Shown here: positions 45,772 to 56,907 of the stretch, piece by piece | Position numbering within the stretch: position 1 is the first letter of the stretch | Layout: the number at the start of each line of letters is the position of its first letter | From: Wyeomyia smithii | Taxonomy: Eukaryota > Arthropoda > Insecta > Diptera > Culicidae | DNA length: 64,000 bases | NCBI RefSeq assembly: GCF_029784165.1 | Contig: NC_073696.1 | Coordinates: 261,188,494 to 261,252,493, forward strand | Direction of reading: 5' to 3' | Notes under the pieces: model-generated | Seen by the model: the letters and a program-made list of their open reading frames with translations, nothing else | What the model was told of the DNA's origin: nothing | The model's database searches: none | Position numbers and translations under genes: made by a program

Positions 45772-46234
45772 TATGGTGCCCGAAGCAGGAGCAGACTTAA
45801 CCCTTCTGGTCACTGCCGATATTTCGCCTGTTCACCAAGAATAATAATCACGATAATCACATCGGGCTGTTCGCACGCAGCGGCCACTCTCGACCTAGTG
45901 TCCATCGACTCGAAAGCGAATCAAAACATGATACTTTCTCCCAAATTTAGTTCAAAATTTTCTTTCAATGGAACACCACCGCTAATTTCTGCGAATAAAT
46001 AACACCAGTGAGCGCAACTGTTTGTGTATTGCCATCTATTGAAGAATTCTAGAAACTATCGATAGTGATTGAGTCGCATCTGCACTAGATATTGTTTCGT
46101 GGCTATGAGTATTACAGTGGTTCATCGTTATATGGAAAAGTTGGAACTTGATAAAACAGAGCCAGAATAAAATTTTATCGGTTCCATTTAAGGCCTCAAA
46201 AATCCTAAGCTTATCGGAAGTCGACTACTAGTGA
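45772..46234. other. No gene seen
   Basis: Contains ATCGATAGT- and TTGCCATCTATTGAAG-like sequence, but no element boundary could be set. Confidence 0.35.
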
Positions 46235-47520
46235 TGATTTGACGTTTAAATTCAAATTTATATTCAAGTTCATGCTCAAGTTTAAGTTCGAGTTGATGTT
46301 CGAGTTCAACTTGATGCTCAAGTTCAACTTCAAATTAATGTTCGAGATGATGTATAAGATTATGATCGAGTTTAAGCTGATGTTCAAGTTCAACTTGATC
46401 GTCAAGTTCAAGTCGATGCACGAATGTTCAATTTCAAGATTAAGGTCAAGTTCAAGTTAATGTTCAAGTGGAAATTTAAATTGATATTCAACATCAAATT
46501 GATGTTCAAGTTGATGTTTAAGTCCAAATCCAAGTCAAATTTACAATCAAAGCCACAATCAAAGTCAACAACAAAATCAAAATCAAATTCAAAGTCAGAG
46601 TTCAAATCCAAGTCCAAGTCCAAGTACAAGTCCAAGTCCAAGTCCAAGTCCAAGTCCAAGTCCAAGTTCAAGTCCAAGTCCAAGTCCAAGTCCAAGTCCA
46701 AGTCCAAGTCCAAGTCCAAGTCCAAGTCCAAGTCCAAGTCCAAGTCCAAGTCCAAGTCCAAGTCCAAGTCCAAGTCCAAGTCCAAGTCCAAGTCCAAGTC
46801 CAAGTCCAAGTCCAAGTCCAAGTCCAAGTCCAAGTCCAAGTCCAAGTCCAAGTCCAAGTCCAAGTCCAAGTCCAAGTCCAAGTCCAAGTCCAAGTCCAAG
46901 TCCAAGTCCAAGTCCAAGTCCAAGTCCAAGTCCAAGTCCAAGTCCAAGTCCAAGTCCAAGTCCAAGTCCAAGTCCAAGTCCAAGTCCAAGTCCAAGTCCA
47001 AGTCCAAGTCCAAGTCCACGTCCAAGTCCAAGTCCAAGTCCAAGTCCAAGTCCAAGTCCAAGTCCAAGTCCAAGTCCAAGTCCAAGTCCAAGTCCAAGTC
47101 CAAGTCCAAGTCCAAGTCCAAGTCCAAGTCCAAGTCCAAGTCCAAGTCCAAGTCCAAGTCCAAGTCCAAGTCCAAGTCCAAGTCCAAGTCCAAGTCCAAG
47201 TCCAAGTCCAAGTCCAAGTCCAAGTCCAAGTCCAAGTCCAAGTCCAAGTCCAAGTCCAAGTCCAAGTCCAAGTCCAAGTCCAAGTCCAAGTCCAAGTCCA
47301 AGTCCAAGTCAAAGTCCAACTCCAAGTCCAAGTCCATGTCCAAGTCCAAGTCCAAGTCCAAGTCCAAGTCCGAGTCCAAGTCCAAGTCCAAGTCCAAGTC
47401 CAAGTCCAAGTCCAAGTCCAAGTCCAAGTCCAAGTCCAAGTCCAAGTCCAAGTCCAAGTCCAAATCCAAGTCCAAGTCCAAGTGCAAGTCCAAGTCCAGC
47501 TCCAAGTCCAAATTCAAGTC
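46235..47520. repeat. Hexamer satellite (CAAGTC)n
   Basis: A nearly pure core of about 146 CAAGTC units (about 46605-47480) is preceded by diverged period-6 sequence of AAGTTC/GATGTT type (46235-46600). Long open frames through it are artefacts of the period: plus strand Lys-Ser repeats, minus strand Leu-Asp, Thr-Trp and Gly-Leu repeats. There is no evidence that any is a gene. Confidence 0.97.
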
Positions 47521-48155
47521 GACGAAAGCCTTGTTTTCTTTTATTCATGGTCCAGGTTGCATATTCAATTTTGGGATACTTTTTCGTCGCGTGCCGATAG
47601 CTCGTTTCACAAATACAATTGAGAGAAACGATGTATGACAAACTTGTAGTCCTTAAGTAGTACTGGAAATTTGTCGAATAGTGCAATACTCTGCCTCTTA
47701 TGCCTGAAGCGTGAGAGCCCACATTCAGTGAAATATTCAGTCAAAATTCGCGGAGAACCGCGAAGGCTGAATATCTCACACTTTAGGTATAAGAGTTTGA
47801 GTATTGTTTTCTCTACAAACTTGTATCATTACCTAAGGACTTCAAGTTTTTCCAACATCATGTTTCGAAATTGTACTTGTGGAACGAGTTATCGGTACGC
47901 GGCCATTTGAATTGAATTGACACCCCAATATTGTTTATGGTTATAGGCAATTTTTAGAGATGAACTAATTCATTATTTTTGGAGAAAATTAGTCGAAGTA
48001 TTCAATCAATTTGAAACAGTTTGCCAGATATCTTCTTTTTTCATTTGAGAAACCAAATTGCATTTTTCAGCAAATTTCCGTTTTTCGATTTTCTTTTTAC
48101 ATCCCTATGTAGCGGGACATCCTGAGAGACGTAGTTCTACGTCAAAATCTGAGAT
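47521..48155. other. No gene seen
   Basis: Sequence between the hexamer array and a truncated SINE; no coding features recognised. Confidence 0.4.
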
Positions 48156-48303
48156 TTATTTTTTATTCTCGCTTATTTTCCGTCGTTCTAGTTCCGCCAC
48201 TGTTGTGGTCAATCACCGACGCCCAGGGAGACCGACTCCACACCCAGGACCCTAACTCACGACCCGTTTATTAACGGACCGGCGCCAACGGCTTTACTTC
48301 CTC
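48156..48303 (-). mobile_element. 5'-truncated tRNA-derived SINE
   Basis: Matches the 3' half of the SINE at 53272-53624, with a T-rich 3' end on the left. It is flanked by a 10-bp direct repeat AATCTGAGAT (48146-48155 and 48304-48313). The truncation with an intact target duplication shows incomplete reverse transcription at insertion. Confidence 0.88.
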
Positions 48304-48419
48304 AATCTGAGATGACTGGTTTTTAAATCACTTTTTGTTTTAAAACTCTGTGTTTTTCACAGTATAGAATCTCGAGCTCAATTTTTTTTCTTTTTTCAAA
48401 ATTCAGACAGTTTTAGGCG

Positions 48420-48525
48420 TCGTACACAAATTACGTAACGCATGAAGGGGGGGAGGGGGGTTAAGTCTGCGTTACTTATTGTTACATGGGGGGAGCGGGG
48501 TAGTTGAAACCGTTACGTAACTGTG
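48420..48525. repeat. TTACGTAAC-type dispersed repeat
   Basis: ATTACGTAACGC, a long G tract, TTACATGGGGGG and GTTACGTAAC form a palindrome-ended block matching the block at 3601-3700. Confidence 0.55.
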
Positions 48526-49692
48526 ATGTTTGCTCAAAATTAGAAACCTTCTTGAGATTGTTTGAAATGAGAATGCAATGTTTTCAGTACAATGGAAAGG
48601 CTTTTCAACTTTTTTTTCTTTGAAATTTCAAGTATACAAACTCGTTATATTTTTGAACGGTATTATGTTACAACAATAATTGTTCATGCTTAATTCTAAT
48701 TTAATTTTCGACCTGTAATAAAATACTATGTATTTTTCGTGTTGATAAGAATCACCCATACCAAAACAAAGCCCTGAGCTTGAATTTTCAACTGAAAAAA
48801 TAAATCCTCCTTCCTATTACTGTAATGAAAAGAATACAGTGAATAGTATAATGCTCAGTTATTGGATTCCTATTCACGAATTAAATAAAGGTATTTGTTC
48901 AACAGTATTACATTGATATTGAATCATCTGCATTGTAAGCAAAAAACAAGCTTCCATTGTTACCCGCTTTCCCTCCACCCAATGCATAATCAACCGAAAT
49001 AATCTTTGCGTTCCACATACAACAGGTACGTGCTTTTCTACCACTGTACCGCGGGTCCTGTTTACATTTAAAAGTGAACCGAAAGCCTCACCCAAACCTG
49101 CCAGCCCCCGCGATAGCATCCGTCGAGTCGGTTACGGATAATAGAGATGGAACAAAAGAGACAACAAATTCATTCGCGTTCAGCGGATTGTTCGTACTAA
49201 TCGAACTTAATCGAACAATTGCGAGGTCTCACGGCAGCTAGTGATGATGTTGATCTGTTGACCTATTGTTGGAAAAATGTTCACAGAGCAAGTAAAATAG
49301 GAGAGGAAAAAAAATACCAAGCGCCGATGATAATTAAACACGGTAGCTGTGATGTTGTTGTTTGTTGTGTTTTGTGTAGCCACAATGCAATTTCCTGAAT
49401 TATTTCTCTGTTCTCAGCAGCGGTGGAATTAAGCCAAACCATAGCCAGTTTTTTTACCGTTTATTAGGGTTTATTGTGAAGCTTCTATCCTGTCGATGCT
49501 TCTAAGTTTGTCAATTATGCAGAAAGTCTCATAGATTGAAGACTTGAAAAAAATTCTCCTCTGTCAGAAGAAGTAAAAAACAATATCCATAAAGCTTTTG
49601 CTTTTTGGCTCTGCTATGGGCTTACGATTAAACCACCGTTCGCTCTTGATGTCAACCCTCGTCAGAATTCATTGAAATAAAAAAAAGCTTAC
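48526..49692. other. No gene seen
   Basis: No recognised coding region or element. Confidence 0.35.
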
Positions 49693-49798
49693 CTGGCGGC
49701 AGAAGGCATTCGAGGGGAAAAATAATAACTCCATCCTGTCCGGTAGCACCGCGATGGAATGCGACGGCTTAGTAATACAGCATAAAAAAGGCCAGTCT
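49693..49798 (-). promoter_or_regulatory. Candidate first exon with initiator
   Basis: On the minus strand TCAGACT at 49800-49794 fits an arthropod initiator. About 106 nt later CAG|GTAAGC is a strong splice donor (intron starts at 49692). Between them is ATG GAG ... CGC CAG, encoding MELLFFPSNAFCRQ. The region is richer in G+C than its surroundings and not repetitive. It could be a 5' exon of the minus-strand RIM-like gene or of another transcript. This is inference from signals only. Confidence 0.3.
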
Positions 49799-50904
49799 GA
49801 CTGTTCAAGCCGCACGCTCTCGTATCGTATCGTACTTGCCTTCCCACAAACCACGTCAAATGCATTTGCCGAAGGAGGATCCTAGCAAAACCAGCAACCA
49901 ACCGCGCGCACAAAAGGACTGCGTATCACGGCTATGCTCAGTGTGGTACCAACAACTTGTTAGACAAAGCCACAAGTGAGTGTAGAATGTTCAAGGAGCC
50001 ACAATCACTAATGAAATGATTTACGAGTAGGAGAGATTGCTATCGACCGGCTGTGCTGCGATAATTTATCTCACCGACAGCGTGGCGAAAGCCTGTGAAA
50101 CTGGGCCAGTGGGAAAATGGTTCCATCGGGTGGTGAGGGACGGATGCTGCGGAACGTTGAAACAATTCACAAAGGTCAGTACAGCTGTGCGTAGCATCCG
50201 GTGTTGGTTTGCTGTAAAGCACAAACACACGGATACGCTTACTGCTAGCTGGGGAAAGTTTTTCTTTGTTTCTCCGGCGCCTATCGGATTGTGGCCAGAG
50301 AGTGGAAAGTCGAAGCAGGAGAACAAAAAGAAAAACAATTAGACCGTTCGGAGGTTTGAGCCAATTTATCGGACAGTCTGTCCTAGGACTGTTCGAGCAG
50401 ATGGAGTAATTTCGCAGCACTCAACTGTTCTCGGAAATATTCAGTCCATAAATCATGTCTACGCAGCTGTAGTATTTAGTAAAATTCACTCCAAAGAATC
50501 TCAGAAATTAGAATGGACAGTACCGAGTCGGGATACAATTATTTTCGGTTGTATGATTGATAAATTACGGGGCAAAACCGGCAGAAAGCGTCACAAATTA
50601 TAATGTAATTAGTAAACCGCGAGGTGCGGGATCAAAATGGAACATAATTGATTGCATTTCTTGATTATATTCGCTCCGTATGCCTTACAGGGTTTACGAC
50701 TAATTCTATATTTGTGCGACGGAAGAGGACATTGTTACACGTCGCAGATCGATTAGCGTTACCGCAACACTTGAATGGTAATTAATGATTGATTGATTGA
50801 TAATGAATGGAAAGCTTGCTTCTCCGAAAGGGACACAACATATTTACTTTGCGATAATTCTCTTTTGAAGAGAGAAAATAAATTTGTATCAACTACACTA
50901 AGGT
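49799..50904. other. Unique sequence, no gene assigned
   Basis: Relatively G+C-balanced and without repeats up to about 50350; short overlapping frames on both strands lack domains. Confidence 0.35.
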
Positions 50905-51090
50905 CGCTTTTACGCGTTTTTTGCGCGGGTTTCTTTTTACGCGGATTCCGGAATTTAGGGGTTTTTTTTTTTAAGCGGATTCCGGAATTTACGCGGTATT
51001 TTTTTTTTTGCGCGGATTTCAGTTTCCCTTGACTCGGAATGCAGAATTAACGCTGGTTTTTTTACGCGGATTCCGGAATTTACGTGGTCT
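50905..51090. repeat. Tandem 'ACGCGGATTCCGGAATTT' repeat
   Basis: Four or five degenerate units of about 35-50 bp, each with a T tract followed by ACGCGGATTCCGGAATTTA. Each core contains the palindrome TTCCGGAA. Confidence 0.75.
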
Positions 51091-53260
51091 TTGTAATCAA
51101 GTTTTGGAGGAATAAAAGATTGCGATTCTAAATAGTTTTAATGTTTAATAAAATCCTATTATTCGTCGATTTATTTAGAGTCACTTTGTTGTAAGTGATA
51201 AATCACCATGCGTCTCCGTTGAACGACAAGCAAAAGGCAACGCATGATGATTATTAGGTTGCAGAACCGAGAAATAAAAAAGTCACGTATCTACGGATTC
51301 ATAGATTAAGTATAATTAAACATAGGACAATTCATAAATTAGCTGAAAACAAAATTTGATTGATCAATCTAGCAGTACAGCCCGGCTTTTCTCATCATTA
51401 TAATCGGATAATCCTTTCTGTTCCACTTCAAGATAAGTAAAAATAGTGCCCATTCAACAGTTTCTCGTGAATTTCACAATAATAGGAATGAATAACGGTT
51501 TTCGTTAGATTGCTGAACCTACGTCTCCCTCCAATATTTGTTTCCCCATCCAACAGCGGAAATTCGGCAGCTTAAATAAGCCACAAACCTTTTTCGAAAC
51601 CTGGATGAAATTTCTATTATTGCTTCAAAAAGTCTTCTACCCGGATTGGCGTGTCCAGTGCTGCTGCTATTGTCGCTCGCCCTAGCCTACCCCGGGTTGC
51701 TACCACCTGAGCGTGCGGTAAAAATTGGGTCGATATAGAATTTTAAGGGATAATCTCGGACAAAATATACCGCTCGATTCCGATCTGTCGTCTGCGTCAA
51801 TGGGTTTTACTAGGGACTTATCTTCTTTATGTTTCGCTCGGCTATCAGCTATCACGAGGAATTAGTGAGGCAGTGGGGCAGAGCAGCTGCCCACCCGGCC
51901 GCAGGATTGTGGTGAAAATAAAACCCATATAACTTTCATTTTCAGCTACTTCGGTCGGATCGGGTGCGGTCAGTCAGTACGCACGGTCGCACCGCATGAC
52001 TTTGCCAGCGTTTCTTCCACTGAAGCGTTACCGCCTAGTCAGTAACAGCAGAGAACCATTTTGCACGCCTCACGGCCCAAGTAAATATCAATTTTTGAGC
52101 TGGCTACAGCAATCTGCGGTGTCAATAGAATAAATTCTATTTAGTCAGTGCTCAAGCTTCGGGTAGAAAGGAGCGGACATCAAACCGCAAAGTGACGAAC
52201 CTGCCAACCTGTCTGCGGTTTAGCTTCTCCGATTCGATTACTATCAGGGTTAGAATCGGCCCGAAGCTAAAGTAATCATAAAGTGATTTTTGTAACCGGA
52301 ATTTTATTTTGGACACCTTTATGAAAATGTAAATTTAGTATTTTTTTTTTGAATCATAAAAACATTTGGGTTAAATTTAGCATCACAACACGTAACACGC
52401 CATAACACGCAAGTCGTTTCTATTCTGCAACACAAAACATACACTGCAGTCTACGCTAAGCCTGAAAGCAATCAGTTCAGAGCTATCAAAGGAAATTAAA
52501 TGCTTCCTTTGATTTCCACCTTGATCACCGCGATGAAGTGTGGTGACGAGGATGCATCGTCTCAGCTGCCAGTAGAGACGGTCTTTGCCCGTTGTTGCAA
52601 CATCGCTGGTTGAAAGCTCTTGCAAAAAGGGACTCAAGTAGTGCGCTGCCTGAAAGCTGACGACGGTGGTGAAGCTTCCAGCGATTATTATCATTTAGAT
52701 TGGGTTTGTGGTCGACACAATGTGGCTGTCCTGGATGACCACCAGAAACTGAGCAATGTTGGTTACGGTTTTGAAAAATGGTTGAAGGAGTTTAGATAAT
52801 TTCTTTAGTGAGCTATTTGATCACAATTGGACAACGCAAATGACGTGAAAGGATTTTTTATGCTAAATAACAATTTATCTTCGAAATCAAGTAAAAAATT
52901 TCAGTTGCTAAGAGTCAACATATCCTTTGAGAGTAAAATTGTTATCATAGCTTAGTCCAATGTGTTTAACTTGAAAAGGAAGGAAGACCAACTCTGAAAA
53001 TATCATATAAGATTGGGCATAAGATATTCATTCACTTTATTTTTATTTTTTTTTATAGGCGAGATTGCTTTATTATTGAACAATTCAGACAACTTCTTCT
53101 GATGATGTTCAGAAAGTTTTATCGAGATTTATTAGGTACTGTTAGGAAAGAAGTTTTGAAAAATGATCCGTTTTCGATCACAATTCGTCCTCACGATTGC
53201 TATCATGCCTTTATTTCAAGCATTGATAATGGAATCAAACACTCAGAACTCACAGTGTAA
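51091..53260. other. No gene assigned
   Basis: A 103-codon minus-strand frame at 52383-52694 is open but has no recognisable family. A G+C-rich stretch with TCAGTCAGT near 51971 could be promoter-like. Neither is strong enough to call. Confidence 0.3.
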
Positions 53261-53271
53261 CTTTTAGTCAA
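53261..53271. repeat. SINE target-site duplication, left
   Basis: CTTTTAGTCAA is repeated exactly at 53625-53635. Confidence 0.9.
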
Positions 53272-53624
53272 TTTTTTTTTTATTCTCGCCTATTTGCCGT
53301 CAGTCTAGTTCCGCCACTTTTGTGGCCAATCACCGACGCCCAGGGAGGCGACTCCACACCCAGTACTCTAACTCACGACCCGTTTATTAACGGACCGGCG
53401 CCAACGGCTTTACTTCCTCATGCGATGGAAGGCGTGATCCCAGAGATTTTTCGCCTCAGAAAATCTCCCGGTGTCGGCTAGGATTGAATCTAGACCAGTT
53501 GGGTTGGTTGTGACTGGATCACGCCACCTCACAACCATCGACACCTATGTCGGCGGTGGGATTCGAACCCAGGCGTCGAGCGTGGTTGGCGGAGACGTTA
53601 CCAACCACACTAGGCCCCGCTCCG
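53272..53624 (-). mobile_element. Full-length tRNA-derived SINE
   Basis: Read on the minus strand, the 353-bp element starts with a tRNA-like head. An A-box-like TAGTGTGGTTGG lies at 53612-53601 and a B box GGTTCGAATCC at 53569-53559, forming an internal RNA polymerase III promoter. A tRNA-unrelated body follows, then a short A run at the 3' end (53281-53272). A perfect 11-bp target duplication flanks it. Truncated copies lie at 19898 and 48156. It resembles mosquito tRNA-SINEs such as the Feilai type, but the family name is not established here. Confidence 0.92.
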
Positions 53625-53635
53625 CTTTTAGTCAA
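53625..53635. repeat. SINE target-site duplication, right
   Basis: CTTTTAGTCAA, identical to 53261-53271. Confidence 0.9.
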
Positions 53636-54588
53636 AAGTTTTCAATGAGTCCAATGTTTGTAGTGTGTTCTCTCAAAACGCACAATAATTCGTACTGACT
53701 TCTTAATATGATCCCCCGAACAAGAACAAGCGAGTTGCACGAGCTCACAAAGCTGGATACCTTAGCAGTCAAATTTAACTACTGCTACCACCTCAAATAT
53801 AGGGAGTGGTGATCCACCTCTAAGCATGCGATCATTCGCAAGCTTTAGAAATCAGTTGTACATAGTAGGTTAACTCGGCAGAAAAATTTAATAATCGAAA
53901 AAATGTCTGAAACATTGTTTCTCCTTTTGTTCAAATAAATAAAATAATCAACAATTGAAAACATAAACAATTGTAAACCGAAGTTGAAATGCCTGATGGA
54001 TAACTACTTGAATTGTTAAACTATCGCTGAATTAATAGAAAAAATTTGATATAAATTAAATTTCAATCGAAAAAATGTTTTAAATCAATCAGTTTATTAG
54101 TGGATGGCTTCTAGGACAGTACAAACTAAGTAGCAGCGGCTAACAACAGCAGTCGCAGCGAATACCAGTAGTGCTAGTGGTGGTAACAGCGGCAGAAGTA
54201 AGTGCAACGGCACTTCCTGTAGTAAAAAATAACAGAAGGGTTGTGTGCCAAGACCCGGCCGCAAGGTTGACGTAGATTTACAATGAACTGTTCGTTACAA
54301 CACTTGCATTGTTGCATTCAGTTGCGATCGTGACAAAATCGACCCCAGAAGCCGTTCTGAATCTTTTCAGTGTCATCACATTATTTCCAGAGAGTTATTT
54401 TATTAGTGTTATATGAAAGGTGATATTAATGATGCAATGCACGTAATGTGTCAAACAACCTTATGTAGTTCTACGTAAACCTTCCGGTCGTGGCTTTATG
54501 TACAACTCTTCTGTTATTTCAGCGTAAACTCTTCTGAACATTCTTTTCGATCAATTATTCTAAAATCTTTTTTGATTCTGTATACCAC
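53636..54588. other. No gene seen
   Basis: A CAG/GTAGTGG-rich stretch at 54125-54215 ends near a GAAGTAAGT donor-like site on the plus strand, but no exon could be supported. Confidence 0.35.
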
Positions 54589-56034
54589 TGCACAGTGGTC
54601 CAATAAGGCAAAAAGTGGAACTTAATTTCATAGCGTCTTTCACCTTCATCCTAGCTCAATAAAATCTTCGGAACAATTGTTTGTATGAATGACCCGCATA
54701 ATCGCAAATTGTCGAAAAGTATGAAAAGTTTACTATACTAAAATTTAAAAAATTAACTTTTTTTTGTTAAGAGATAGAAGAATAGTTTATTCACCAAAGT
54801 TGTAGAAGATTCAAAAAAATGAAACTTAGTTGAACAAATAAAAACCCTATCTTATTTTGGTACAAAGTAATAAAGTATATAACATAAAAACTACTTAAAA
54901 GTTAGTTTTTTATACTTAACTTTTGTTAGTTGCATTTTACACGAAAGTATTGTTCAGAGAAATTGTTAGGGTTCACAAAACACACATTTTTTCCAAAGGT
55001 CAAACATCTCCAAGACTTTTCCTTACAAAGTTAATGCATGTTTTAGCTTATTTTTTCGAAAACTTCAAGAACGTATAAAGTAAAAAGGGTCAAGTAGAAT
55101 CATGATGTTAAAACTTTTTCTCGAAGTTCAGCTCGAGTGCTCAGAACTGCTATAAGTTCCATTTGTCCCAATCCACCTAATCTTTATTCTATACGTTGTT
55201 AAAGTTATCGAAAAAACATGCTTAAATGTGCTATAACTTTATAAGGAAAAGTCCTTGAGGTGTGTGGTCTTCAACAAAAAGTGTTTTTTGTATGCCCAAA
55301 TGCTTCTTTAAAACAAAGTTCGCTTGTAAAATGTAACTAACAAAAATTAAGTACAAAAAACTAACTTTTAAGTAACTTTCTTAGAAAATACTCTGTAACT
55401 CTGTACCCAATGAAGATAAGAATTTTATTTGTTCAGCAAAGTTCCATATTTTTGCACGTTCTAAAACTTTGCCGAATAAATTATTCCTCTATCTCTTAAC
55501 ACAAAAAAGTTAGTATTTTTGATATATGAAAACCTACTGTAACATATGCTCGACGTACTCTAATATGGGTGGATTGGGACAAACGGAACCTTAAAGAGTT
55601 TATAGTACTTCAGCTTAACTTCAGGAAAAAGTATTGACATCATGATTCCACTTGCCCCTTTTCAACCTATACGTTTTTGAAATTATCGAAAAAATAAGCT
55701 AAAATATGATTTAACTTTGTAAAGAAAAGTCCTGGAGATATATGACCTTTGGCAAAATGTGTACCGAAAAAAGAACCCTATCATTTGTTCAACAAAGTTT
55801 CATATTTTTGAATCCTCTACAACTTTTCAGAATGAACTATTCTTCTATCTCTTAACACAAAAAAGTTATTTTTTTTTAATTTTAGTATATTAAACGTTTC
55901 ATACTTTTTGACAATTTGCCATTATATGGGTCATTCATACAAACAGTTGTTCTGAAGACTTTATTAAGCTAGGATGAAGGTGAAAAACGCTATGGAATTA
56001 AGTTCCACTTTTTGTCTTATTGGACCACTGTGCA
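54589..56034. mobile_element. Large palindromic foldback element
   Basis: TGCACAGTGGTCCAATAAG at the left is inverted at the right (CTTATTGGACCACTGTGCA). The arms pair over most of their length, centred near 55310. Each arm contains repeated blocks such as 'AAAGTCCT', 'GTTTCATATTTTTG' and 'CTATCTCTTAACACAAAAAAG', so the 1.45-kb unit could fold completely. No ORF is present. Confidence 0.85.
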
Positions 56035-56907
56035 TTGGTGTTTGGTAAAGTCAAAAGAAAATCTGCTTTCTAATGTTCGTTATCAACGTTGTCAGTACAC
56101 AGTGCAAAATTCACCGAAACAATATTTTTAATACAATTTTTAGCGCTCCAAAAAGGGATGAAAAATTGTTCACAAACCCGATACAACTCTGAACTAATAA
56201 AATTTTATGGGTTTTATACTTCAATAATAACCATGTTGCCCTTTTAGTGTGTTTTTTATAAACAAACAAATGGAGCACCAATGGGTAATCCCCTTTCGCC
56301 TGTGAACTTTTTTGCACACGTAGTTAATCTTTTAACAAATATAACTTTGACTAGGAACGTCGTTTCAAAGATTGGATTAATGTTTTAGATCCAGAAAAGC
56401 AAATTTACCAACTTTGTTGGTTCTGTGGAATTGAAAAATTGTTCACAGAAAAGAGGTTATGTCAGGTTTTGAATTTTCAATGAATGTCTTCCACATTTAT
56501 TTATTGATCTAAAAACAGATTTTTAGTTTTCAATAAATTTGATGTCATGAAATTTTAAGTCACTAAAAATTAGTTGTATATTTAACCCTTTTGTGTGGTG
56601 AGTTTATTGCAAGTTTTTCACTGAGACAATATCGTTCTTTTTCAAATACCAGATTTTTCAATGATGATGGTTCATAAATTGTGCTTTGTTGATAATGATG
56701 GATTTTTTTTTAAATTTCGAAATATTAACAACAGGAGACTGAGAAAAATCTTTCCCGTAGTGGTCTACCTTTAGAATACTTTATGCGGTAAAATATAAAA
56801 ATATTCTTTTCTCCTCATTGAAAGTTTTAAACATATATTTGCGCAAACTGCCACAGAATAAAAAAGGTGGAAATGTTTCATAAATTATCTCATTTTTAGA
56901 TTACCTA
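56035..56907. other. No gene seen
   Basis: AT-rich, no features recognised. Confidence 0.4.

Noticed and set aside
46408..47638. Long open frames encoding KS, LD, TW and GL dipeptide repeats
   Set aside because: They are translations of the (CAAGTC)n hexamer in different frames and strands. A period divisible by three without stops stays open automatically.
52383..52694. 103-codon minus-strand frame as a gene
   Set aside because: No domain, splice context or codon bias could be supported; kept only as a mention in the region entry.
53551..53612. Functional tRNA gene on the minus strand
   Set aside because: A- and B-box-like sequences are present, but the molecule does not form a complete tRNA and it continues into a SINE body with poly(A) and target duplications.
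54581..56040. hAT assignment for the 1.45-kb palindrome from its CAGTGG motif
   Set aside because: No 8-bp target duplication could be matched at either choice of end.
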